Source: Conexibacter sp. SYSU D00693
GTDB taxonomy: Bacteria > Actinomycetota > Thermoleophilia > Solirubrobacterales > Solirubrobacteraceae
Length of the DNA stretch: 64,000 bases
NCBI RefSeq assembly: GCF_017084525.1
Contig: NZ_CP070950.1
Location: 2,480,001 to 2,544,000, forward strand
Direction: 5' to 3'
This document shows, one piece after another, positions 8,557 to 15,452 of the stretch. Within the stretch, counting starts at the first letter, position 1. Each line of letters starts with the position of its first letter. The notes under the pieces were generated by a model, which was not told the DNA's origin, did not search any database, and saw nothing but the letters and a program-made list of their open reading frames with translations. The position numbers were made by a program, and so were the translations under genes.

Positions 8557-10280
8557 CCGAGCAGCTCGTCGCCGCCCCGCCGGCGCTCGTCGTCGTCGGC
8601 CACGGCACGCGCGACGCCGACGGCGTGGAGGAGTTCTGGGCGCTGGCCCAGCACGTCCGCGACGCGGCGGGTGACCTGCCGGTCGAGTTCGGCTTCATCG
8701 AGCTCGCCGAGCCGCTGGTGGACGAGGCCATCGACAAGCTCGTCTCGGCGGGCGCGCCGCGGGACGTCGTCTCCGTCCCGCTCGTCCTGCTCGCCGCCGG
8801 CCACCTCAAGAACGACGGCCCCGCCACGCTGGCCAGGGCGCGTGCCCGCCACCCCGGCGTGCGCTTCACGATGGGCCGCGACCTCGGGATCGACCCGGTC
8901 GTGCTCGACGTCGCCGAGGAGCGCATCCGCGAGGCGATCGGCACCGACGACCCGTCCCAGGTGGGCGTCGTCCTCGTCGGCCGCGGCTCCAGCGACCCCG
9001 ACGCGACCTCCGACCTCTTCAAGGTCGCCCGCCTGCTGCAGGACGGCCGCGGCCTGGGCTGGGTCGAGCCGGCGTTCGCGGGCGTCGCGCAGCCCGACGT
9101 CGCGGGCGCCTGCGAGCGACTGCGCCTGCTCGGCGCGCGGACGGTGGTCGTCGCACCGCTGCTGCTCTTCACCGGCGTCCTCGTGCCGCGCATCTACGAG
9201 CGCGCCGCCGAGTGGGGGCGCCGGCACCCGGAGGTCGAGGTCCGCGGCGCCGGGCACCTGGGACCCGACCGGCGGCTGGCCAAGCTCGTGCTCGAGCGCT
9301 ACCGCGAGGCGCTGCAGGGCGACGTGCGGATGAACTGCGACCTGTGCGCGTACCGCGTGCGGCTGCCGGGCTACGAGGACAAGGTCGGCACGCCGATCTC
9401 CCTCACCCCGCACGGCGACGGGCCGGCGCGCGGCAAGCGCCGCGGGCGCCGCGCCACGCGCGCGCCGCAGCCGGCGCCCGCGATCGAGGTCGTCCCGCGC
9501 AAGGGCCTGCGGCCGGTCGCGGTGACGGTCGACGCCGGCGCGCCGCCCGCCCTCGACGTGCGCGACCTGCGCTACGCCTACCCCGACGGCTCGGAGGCGC
9601 TGAGCGGCGTCTCGCTGTCGGTGCAGCCCGGCGAGCGCGTCGCGGTGCTCGGGCCCAACGGCGCGGGCAAGACGACGCTCGTCCTGCGCCTGAACGGGAC
9701 CATCGAGGACGGCGAGGGCGAGGTGGTCGTCGGCGGCGTGCGCCTGGAGAAGGCGACGCGCAAGGAGGTCCGCCGCCGCGTCGGGATCGTCTTCCAGGAC
9801 TCCGACGACCAGCTGTTCATGCCGACCGTCGAGGCCGACGTCGCCTTCGGCCCGGCGAACCTCGGGCTGCGCGGCGACGCGCTGGCCGAGCGCGTCGACG
9901 AGGCGCTCGCGCAGGTCGGCCTCGACGACGACGTGCGCCGCAAGGCGCCGCACCAGCTGTCGGCCGGCCAGCGCCGGCGCGCCGCGGTGGCGGGCGTCCT
10001 GGCCATGCGCCCCGACGTCCTGGTGCTCGACGAGCCCTCGAGCGCGCTGGACCCGGCGGCGCGGCGCGAGCTCGCCGACGTCCTGCAGTCGCTGCGGCTG
10101 ACGACGCTGCTCGTCACCCACGACCTGCCCTACGCGCTCGAGCTCTGCCCACGCGCCGTCGTGCTCGACCGCGGCCAGGTCGTCGCCGACGGGCCGACGC
10201 GCGAGGTGCTCGCCGACGAGGGCTTCATGCGCGCGCACCGCCTCGAGCTGCCGGCCGGCTTCAACCCCCTGAGCGCGTGA
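8553..10280 (+). CDS. Fusion: sirohydrochlorin cobaltochelatase CbiX and cobalt ECF ATPase CbiO
   Basis: This uninterrupted 575-residue frame joins two enzymes. Residues about 1-285 are a long-form CbiX: the chelatase-like half VVGHGTRD (His17), a second half with GRGSSDPDATSD, then MNCDLCAYR (Cys262, Cys265), the Cys-rich end of iron-sulfur CbiX proteins. A basic linker (about 286-325) leads to an ABC ATPase like CbiO: Walker A GPNGAGKTT at 367-375, Q-loop FQDSDDQLF, signature LSAGQ at 469-473 and Walker B VLVLDEPSS. The CbiX part inserts cobalt into sirohydrochlorin, and the CbiO part powers cobalt import with CbiQ and CbiM. The fusion would hold import and insertion together. Overlaps with both neighbours are 4 bases. 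Confidence 0.92.
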   Translation: MTEQLVAAPPALVVVGHGTRDADGVEEFWALAQHVRDAAGDLPVEFGFIELAEPLVDEAIDKLVSAGAPRDVVSVPLVLLAAGHLKNDGPATLARARARHPGVRFTMGRDLGIDPVVLDVAEERIREAIGTDDPSQVGVVLVGRGSSDPDATSDLFKVARLLQDGRGLGWVEPAFAGVAQPDVAGACERLRLLGARTVVVAPLLLFTGVLVPRIYERAAEWGRRHPEVEVRGAGHLGPDRRLAKLVLERYREALQGDVRMNCDLCAYRVRLPGYEDKVGTPISLTPHGDGPARGKRRGRRATRAPQPAPAIEVVPRKGLRPVAVTVDAGAPPALDVRDLRYAYPDGSEALSGVSLSVQPGERVAVLGPNGAGKTTLVLRLNGTIEDGEGEVVVGGVRLEKATRKEVRRRVGIVFQDSDDQLFMPTVEADVAFGPANLGLRGDALAERVDEALAQVGLDDDVRRKAPHQLSAGQRRRAAVAGVLAMRPDVLVLDEPSSALDPAARRELADVLQSLRLTTLLVTHDLPYALELCPRAVVLDRGQVVADGPTREVLADEGFMRAHRLELPAGFNPLSA

Positions 10281-11041
10281 GCGGGCGGCTGGACATCGTG
10301 GGCCTCGGGCCGGGCGGGCCGGCGACGCGCACGTCACAGGCGGCCGAGGCCGTCGCGCGAGCCGAGGTCGTCGTCGGCTACGGCGCGTACGTCGACCAGT
10401 GCGCCGACCTGCTGCGCGACGGCCAGGAGGTCGTGCGCGGGCGGATGGGCGAGGAGGAGGCGCGGGCCGACGAGGCGCTCGAGCGCGCCCGGGGCGGAGC
10501 GCGCGTGGCGCTCGTGTCCAGCGGCGACGCGGGCGTCTACGGCATGGCGGCGCGGACGCTCGCGCGGGCGGCCGAGCTGGACGTCGAGGTCCACGTCGTC
10601 CCGGGCATGACCGCCGCGCAGGCCGCGGCCGCGCTGCTCGGCGCGCCGCTGGCCGACGACTTCGCGGTGCTCTCGCTCAGCGACATCCGCACGCCGTGGG
10701 AGACCGTCGAGCGCCGGCTCGCCGCGGTGGCCGTGTCCGGCCTCGCGCTCTGCCTCTACAACCCGCGCTCCAAGGCCCGCACCTGGCAGCTGGACCGCGT
10801 GCTCGAGCTGCTGCGCGACGCGCGCGGTGGGTCGGCTCCCGTCGCGGTCGTGACGGACGCCGCGCGCGAGGGCGAGGCGGTCGTGCGCACCACGCTCGCC
10901 GACCTCGACCCCGAGGCCGTGACGATGCGCTCGCTGCTCATCGTCGGCGGAGAGACCGCGCAGGACGCCGGCCCGTGGCTCGTGGCCGACCGCGACGGAC
11001 GGAAAGTACCTGGCACGTTCCACCCGGAGGTGTCGGCGTGA
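10277..11041 (+). CDS. cobJ: Precorrin-3B C17-methyltransferase
   Basis: This 254-residue CobJ/CbiH-type tetrapyrrole methyltransferase performs C17 methylation with ring contraction. The family glycine loop GLGPGGPATRTSQAA, the GYGAYVDQ segment, SSGDAGVYGMA and ALCLYNPRSKAR identify the CobJ branch. The size fits a single-domain enzyme. The GTG start overlaps the CbiX-CbiO stop, and the stop overlaps cobA. No CobG monooxygenase is visible, so it is unclear whether ring contraction uses the aerobic or anaerobic chemistry. Confidence 0.94.
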   Translation: MSGRLDIVGLGPGGPATRTSQAAEAVARAEVVVGYGAYVDQCADLLRDGQEVVRGRMGEEEARADEALERARGGARVALVSSGDAGVYGMAARTLARAAELDVEVHVVPGMTAAQAAAALLGAPLADDFAVLSLSDIRTPWETVERRLAAVAVSGLALCLYNPRSKARTWQLDRVLELLRDARGGSAPVAVVTDAAREGEAVVRTTLADLDPEAVTMRSLLIVGGETAQDAGPWLVADRDGRKVPGTFHPEVSA

Positions 11042-11778
11042 CGGTGACCTTCGTGGGTGCGGGGCCGGGCGATCCGGACCTCCTGCCGGTGAAGGCCGTG
11101 CGGGTGCTGCGCGCGTGCGACTGCGTGGTCTACGACCGGCCGTCGGCGCAGCGCATGGTCGACCTCGCGCCGCCGTCGGCTGCCCGGCATCGCGTCGGCC
11201 TGGCGCGGGGCGAGCGGGCGCTGTCCCAGGACGAGGTCAACGCGCTGCTCGTCGAGCTCGGCCGCAAGCACGAGCACGTCGTGCGACTCAAGAGCGGCGA
11301 CGCGTTCGTGGCCTCGCGCGGCGGCGAGGAGGCGCTCGCGCTGCAGCAGGCCGGCATCGCGATCGACGTCGTGCCGGGCGTGACGGCGGCGGTCGGGGCA
11401 CCGGCCGCGGCGGGGATCCCGCTGATGGTCCGCCAGCTCAGCGTCACGGTCACGGTCGTCGACGGCAACGACGATCCCGAGCACGGCACGCCGCCCGACT
11501 GGGACGCGATCGCGAAGCTCGGCGGGACGCTCGTCGTCCTGACGGGCCGCGGCCGCATCCGACGCACCGCGCAGGCGCTGATGGACGGCGGCCTGGCACC
11601 GGACACGCCCGTGGCCGCGATCAGCGCGGGCACGCGCCCCGAGCAGGTCGTCGAACGGGGGACGCTCGCCGAGCTCCCGCGCCCGCTCAAGCCGCCCGTG
11701 ACGTTCGTCGTCGGGCGCGTCGCCGCGCTCGACCTCGTCGGGGGCGTCGTCGAGGAGGTGCTCGGTGCACATCCCTGA
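11038..11778 (+). CDS. cobA: Uroporphyrinogen-III C-methyltransferase (SUMT), divergent
   Basis: The 246-residue protein methylates uroporphyrinogen III twice to give precorrin-2, the entry step to corrins and siroheme. Supporting motifs are GAGPGDPDLLPVKAVRVL at the N-terminus, VVYDRPSAQRMV and VVPGVTAAVGAPAAAGIPL. It departs from the usual family text in the segment VRLKSGDAFVASRGGEE, where most SUMTs have RLKGGDPFVFGRGGEE. Because this loop lines the active site, activity is likely but not certain. It has no fused uroporphyrinogen-III synthase or CysG domain. The start GTG overlaps cobJ by 4 bases. Confidence 0.86.
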   Translation: MTVTFVGAGPGDPDLLPVKAVRVLRACDCVVYDRPSAQRMVDLAPPSAARHRVGLARGERALSQDEVNALLVELGRKHEHVVRLKSGDAFVASRGGEEALALQQAGIAIDVVPGVTAAVGAPAAAGIPLMVRQLSVTVTVVDGNDDPEHGTPPDWDAIAKLGGTLVVLTGRGRIRRTAQALMDGGLAPDTPVAAISAGTRPEQVVERGTLAELPRPLKPPVTFVVGRVAALDLVGGVVEEVLGAHP

Positions 11779-12451
11779 CGGCTTCCTCAGCGGCGAGGCC
11801 GCGGTGGTCGGCGCCGCCATCGCCGCGCCCGGTGTGGCCCTCTGCCTGCGCAAGGCCCGCGAGGAGGCACGCGAGCGCGACCTGCCGGTGGCCGGCCTCG
11901 CCGCCGCGTTCTTCCTCGTCGGCGACGCACCGCTCTTCCCGGTCGGCGCCGGCACCCAGGGCCACCTGCTCGGCGGGACGCTCGCCGTCCTGCTGCTCGG
12001 GCCGTGGCTCGGCGCGCTGACGGTCACCGTCGTGACGGTCATCCAGGCCTTCGTCCTCGGCGACGGCGGGATCACCGCGCTCGGCCTGGGGGTCGTGAAC
12101 CTCGCGCTCGTGCCCGCGCTCGTCGGCTACCCCCTCGTCCTGCTGCTGCGGCGGTTCGTGCCGTTGCCGGCGGCGGGCGCGGTCGCGGCGTGGGTCTGTG
12201 TGGTGCTCGCCGCCTGCCTCTTCACCACGGAGCTCGTGCTCGGCGCGGCGGTCGACCTCGACGAGACGAGGCTCGCGTCGACGACGATCGGCACGTACGC
12301 GGTCGTGGGCGTCGTCGAGGGCGCGATCACCGCGCTCATCGTCCGCGGCCTGCTCGGCGTGCGGCCCGACCTCCTGCGCGTCGCGCGCTGGCAGCCCCAG
12401 GCGCGCGAGGCGCGACGGCGCGTCGCCGAGCCGGCGGAGGGCGCGGCGTGA
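11765..12451 (+). CDS. cbiM: Cobalt ECF transporter substrate-binding component CbiM
   Basis: This 228-residue membrane protein is the substrate-specific subunit of the cobalt importer. It begins with the invariant MHIPDGFLS, whose N-terminal Met-His directly ligates the metal in this family; this fixes the GTG start although it lies 14 bases inside cobA. About six hydrophobic segments follow, with GDAPLFPVGAGTQGH and GGTLAVLLLGPWLGAL typical of CbiM. No CbiN is encoded next to it, and the remaining C-terminus (about residues 200-228) is basic and cytoplasmic, not a CbiN domain. CbiQ and CbiO lie 3-4 kb upstream in the same operon. Confidence 0.94.
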   Translation: MHIPDGFLSGEAAVVGAAIAAPGVALCLRKAREEARERDLPVAGLAAAFFLVGDAPLFPVGAGTQGHLLGGTLAVLLLGPWLGALTVTVVTVIQAFVLGDGGITALGLGVVNLALVPALVGYPLVLLLRRFVPLPAAGAVAAWVCVVLAACLFTTELVLGAAVDLDETRLASTTIGTYAVVGVVEGAITALIVRGLLGVRPDLLRVARWQPQAREARRRVAEPAEGAA

Positions 12452-13257
12452 GCGGCGCGGCCAAGGTCTGGTTCGTCGGCGCCGGCCCGGGCGCGCCGGA
12501 CCTGCTGACGCTCCGCGCGGCGAAGGTCATCGGCGAGGCGGACATCGTCATCTGGGCCCGGTCGCTCATCGACGAGCAGACGGTCCGCGAGCACGCCAGG
12601 CCCGGCGCGGAGGTCGTGCCCTCCGACGAGCGCACGCTCGAGGAGGTCGTCGCGCTGTACGCCCGCGCGAAGGCGCAGGGGCTCGTCGTCGCCCGGCTGC
12701 AGTCCGGCGACCCCACGATCTACGGCGCGTTGCACGAGCAGCTCGAGGCGTGCCGGCGGCTCGCCCTGCCGTTCGAGATCGTCCCCGGCGTCTCGTCGGT
12801 GTCGGCGGCCGGCGCGGCGCTCGGCCAGGAGCTGACGATCCCCGAGGTCTCGCAGTCGCTGATCTTCACGCGCCGGCCGACGCGCACCTCGATGCCCGAC
12901 AACGAGGAGCTCCAGGCCTTCGCGGCGCACGGCACGACGATGGCGCTGTTCCTCAGCGTCCGGCGCCCGCGCGAGCTCCAGCAGGACCTCCTCGACGGCG
13001 GCTACGCGCCGGACACCCCGTGCGCCGTCGTCTACAAGGCCTCGTGGCCCGACGAGGTCGTCATCCGCTGCGCGCTGCAGGACCTCGCCGCGGAGGTCCG
13101 CGGGGCGAAGATCACGACCCAGGCGCTCGTGCTCGTCGGCCCCGCGCTGGGCGACGGTCCGGACGCCGGGCGCTCGCACGTCTACGACCCGGGCTACGGC
13201 CACCGCTATCGGCGCCTGGGCCGGCCCGACCGCTACCGCAAGGCCTCGCGTGGCTGA
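12448..13257 (+). CDS. cobM: Precorrin-4 C11-methyltransferase
   Basis: This 269-residue CobM/CbiF-type enzyme of the tetrapyrrole methyltransferase family methylates C11 of the contracted ring. Recognised motifs are VGAGPGAPDLLTLRAAKVI, RLQSGDPTIYGAL, EIVPGVSSVSAAGAALGQEL, and TIPEVSQSLIFTRRPTRT, the last diagnostic for CobM. The protein ends in a basic tail rich in Tyr and Arg (about residues 245-269). Its GTG start overlaps cbiM by 4 bases and its stop overlaps cobL by 8. Confidence 0.95.
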   Translation: MSGAAKVWFVGAGPGAPDLLTLRAAKVIGEADIVIWARSLIDEQTVREHARPGAEVVPSDERTLEEVVALYARAKAQGLVVARLQSGDPTIYGALHEQLEACRRLALPFEIVPGVSSVSAAGAALGQELTIPEVSQSLIFTRRPTRTSMPDNEELQAFAAHGTTMALFLSVRRPRELQQDLLDGGYAPDTPCAVVYKASWPDEVVIRCALQDLAAEVRGAKITTQALVLVGPALGDGPDAGRSHVYDPGYGHRYRRLGRPDRYRKASRG

Positions 13258-14449
13258 GGTCGACGTCACCGTCCTGGGCGTCCACGGCGGCGCGCTGCCG
13301 GCCGACGGTGGCGGGTGCCTGGCAGCCGCCACGGTCGTCGCCGGGGGCGCCGCGGTGCTCGAGGCGCTGGCGCCCGAGGGCGCGCGGCGCATCGTCCTGC
13401 GCGCCCCGCTGGAGGACGCGCTCGACGAGCTGCTGGCCGCCGACGGCCCGCGCGTGGTCCTGGCCAGCGGCGACCCGGGGTTCTTCGGGATCGTCCGCGC
13501 GCTGCGCGAGCGCGGCGCGACGCTCGACGTGCGCCCGGCGCCCTCGTCGGTCGCCGTCGCCTTCGGCCGGGTCGGGCTGTCGTGGGACGACGCGCTGGTC
13601 GTCTCCGCCCACGGCCGCGCGCCCGAGCCGGCGCTGCACGCCGCGCTGCGCCACCCGAAGGTCGCCGTCCTCACCGAGCCGCGCACGCCGCCCTCCTGGT
13701 TCGCGCAGCGCCTCGCGGGGACCGGCCGCCGGCTCGCGGTCGCCTCGCGGCTCGGCGAGCCCGACGAGCGCGTCGTGCTCGGCGCGCCCGAGGAGCTGAC
13801 CGACGTCGCGGCCGACGAGCCCAACGTCCTGCTGAGCTGGGACCCGGACGCGCCGTCGCCCAAGCGCGCCGTCCCGCCCGCCGCCGCGGGGCCCGGGGCG
13901 TGGGCGCTCCCCGACGACGCCTTCGAGCAGCGCGGGCGGATGGTGACCAAGCGCGAGGTCCGGGCCCTCGCGCTCGCGCGGCTCGGGCCCGGGACCGGCG
14001 ACCTCCTGTGGGACGTCGGCTGCCACTCCGCCTCGGTGGCCGTCGAGGCCGCGCGCCTCGGCGCCGCCGCGATCGGGATCGAGCGCGACGCCGAGGTCCT
14101 GGAGCTCGCGCGGCGCAACGCCGCGGCCCACGGCGTGCCGGTGCGGCTCGTCCACGGTGCGGCGCCGGGCGCGCTCGCCGACCTGCCCGACCCGGACGTC
14201 GTCTTCGTCGGCGGCGGCGGCGCCGACCTCCCGGCGATCCTGGACGCGACGCTCCCCCGGGTGCGCCGCGCCGTGGTCGTCACGCTCGCGCTCCTCGACC
14301 GCGCCACCCCGGCGCTCGAGCAGCTCAGCGCCGGCGGCTTCGCGGCCGACGGCACCCTCCTGCAGGCCAGCCGCCTCGCGCCGCTGGCCGGCGGCCACCG
14401 CCTCGCCGCCGAGAACCCCGTCGTCGTCCTCACGGGGGTCCGCCGGTGA
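13250..14449 (+). CDS. cobL: Precorrin-6Y C5,15-methyltransferase (decarboxylating), CbiE-CbiT fusion
   Basis: The 399-residue CobL combines an N-terminal CbiE-like C5-methyltransferase (about residues 1-205, with VVLASGDPGFFGIVRAL) and a C-terminal CbiT-like C15-methyltransferase/decarboxylase (about 210-399, starting PDDAFEQRGRMVTKREVRAL). The CbiT SAM-binding motif I reads WDVGCHSASVAVEA, whereas the family normally has VGAGSGSV; the GxGxG glycines are reduced to one. The downstream acidic ligand IGIERD is kept, so SAM binding is still plausible. It starts at GTG 13250, inside the last codons of cobM. Confidence 0.93.
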   Translation: MAEVDVTVLGVHGGALPADGGGCLAAATVVAGGAAVLEALAPEGARRIVLRAPLEDALDELLAADGPRVVLASGDPGFFGIVRALRERGATLDVRPAPSSVAVAFGRVGLSWDDALVVSAHGRAPEPALHAALRHPKVAVLTEPRTPPSWFAQRLAGTGRRLAVASRLGEPDERVVLGAPEELTDVAADEPNVLLSWDPDAPSPKRAVPPAAAGPGAWALPDDAFEQRGRMVTKREVRALALARLGPGTGDLLWDVGCHSASVAVEAARLGAAAIGIERDAEVLELARRNAAAHGVPVRLVHGAAPGALADLPDPDVVFVGGGGADLPAILDATLPRVRRAVVVTLALLDRATPALEQLSAGGFAADGTLLQASRLAPLAGGHRLAAENPVVVLTGVRR

Positions 14450-14856
14450 TCGCCGTCGGGGTGGGGTGCTCGCGCGGCTGCGCGGCCGACGAGCTCCTGG
14501 AGCTCGTCGACGGCGCGCTCGCCGCCGCCCGGGTCGAGACCGTCGACGTCCTCGCCTCCATCGACGTGAAGGCCGACGAGCCGGGGCTGCTCGAGGCCGC
14601 CGCCCGCCGCGGCTGGCCCCTGGCCTTCCACGCCGCCGAGACCTTGCGCACCGTGCCCGTCCCCACCCCCTCCGCCGTCGTCGCCGGCCACGTCGGCACG
14701 CCCTCGGTCGCCGAAGCCGCCGCGCTCCTCAGCGCCGCCCCGGCCGAGCTCCTCGTCCCCAAGCGCCGGTCGGCCAACGCCACCTGCGCGGTGGCCGTGC
14801 GAAGAAGGGGACTGTCCCCTTCTTCGCAAAGGCCTGCAAACGGGGTGGTCGGGTGA
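14446..14856 (+). CDS. cobE: CobE / CbiG C-terminal domain protein with a palindromic repeat at its 3' end
   Basis: The 136-residue protein equals only the C-terminal domain of CbiG (CobE): GVGCSRGCAADELLELVDGAL, the core VKADEPGLLEAAARRGWPL, the PTPSAVVAGHVGTPSVAEAAAL segment and LLVPKRRSANATCAVAV. In CbiG this domain takes part in lactone opening and loss of acetaldehyde; CobE itself is less well defined. The normal family end is reached at about residue 118. The last residues are encoded by a 29-base palindrome (14799-14827) plus following DNA, so the C-terminus looks rewritten by a repeat insertion. The start overlaps cobL by 4 bases and the stop overlaps cobH by 4. Confidence 0.88.
   Translation: MIAVGVGCSRGCAADELLELVDGALAAARVETVDVLASIDVKADEPGLLEAAARRGWPLAFHAAETLRTVPVPTPSAVVAGHVGTPSVAEAAALLSAAPAELLVPKRRSANATCAVAVRRRGLSPSSQRPANGVVG
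14799..14827. repeat. Palindromic repeat, GGGGACTGTCCCC family, inside cobE
   Basis: The arms are 14 bases and perfectly complementary around one central base; the core is GGGGACTGTCCCC. The same core occurs intergenically at 39375-39407 and 40886-40927. In the cobH frame it would read as KKGTVPFF. Confidence 0.9.
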
Positions 14857-15452
14857 CGCGCAAGGTCCACCCGATCGAGGCCGAGAGCTACCGGATCCTG
14901 CGGTCGCGGATCGACCTCAGCCACCTGCCGCCGCTGTCGCGCGCGGTGGCCGAGCGGGTCTGCCACGCGTCGGCGGACCTCGGCTTCGCGGACTCGCTCG
15001 TGCTCGACGAGGCCGCGCTGGAACGCGGGCGGGCGGCGCTGCTCGGCGGCGCGACCGTGGTGTGCGACGCGCGGATGGCCGCGGTCGGCATCACGTCGCG
15101 CGACCCGCTCGTGCCGCTCACGGACCCGCGCGCGACCGAGCTGGCCAAGAGCGAAGGCCTCACCCGGACGGCAGCCGCGATGCGCCTCGCCGCGCAGGAG
15201 GTCGGGCCCGGCGCGGTCTGGGTGGTGGGCAACGCGCCCACCGCGCTCTTCGAGCTGCTCGAGCACCCGCCGCCGGACCCCGCGCTCGTCGTGGGGCTGC
15301 CCGTCGGGTTCGTCGGCGCGGCGGAGTCCAAGGACGCCCTGGCCCAGAGCGGCCTGCCCGCGGTCACCAACCGCGGCGAGCGCGGCGGCTCCGCCGTGGC
15401 GGTGGCCGCGGTCAACGCCCTCGTGTACTTCGAGCCCGAGGCCCAGCCGTGA
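14853..15452 (+). CDS. cobH: Precorrin-8X methylmutase
   Basis: This 199-residue CobH/CbiC enzyme moves the C11 methyl group to C12, giving hydrogenobyrinic acid or its cobalt form. HPIEAESYRILRSRIDLS opens the protein, and RVCHASADLGFADSL contains the His thought to be catalytic in the family. ATVVCDARMAAVGI and VGLPVGFVGAAESK complete the match. The GTG start overlaps cobE by 4 bases. The frame extends upstream through the palindrome, but that part is not conserved protein, so the GTG just before Thr-Arg-Lys is preferred. Confidence 0.95.
   Translation: MTRKVHPIEAESYRILRSRIDLSHLPPLSRAVAERVCHASADLGFADSLVLDEAALERGRAALLGGATVVCDARMAAVGITSRDPLVPLTDPRATELAKSEGLTRTAAAMRLAAQEVGPGAVWVVGNAPTALFELLEHPPPDPALVVGLPVGFVGAAESKDALAQSGLPAVTNRGERGGSAVAVAAVNALVYFEPEAQP

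Noticed and set aside
14799-14827. KGTVPFF as a conserved protein motif or a transcription attenuator in cobE-cobH
   Set aside because: The peptide is just the translation of a palindrome found intergenically elsewhere in the window, and there is no T-run or alternative hairpin for attenuation.
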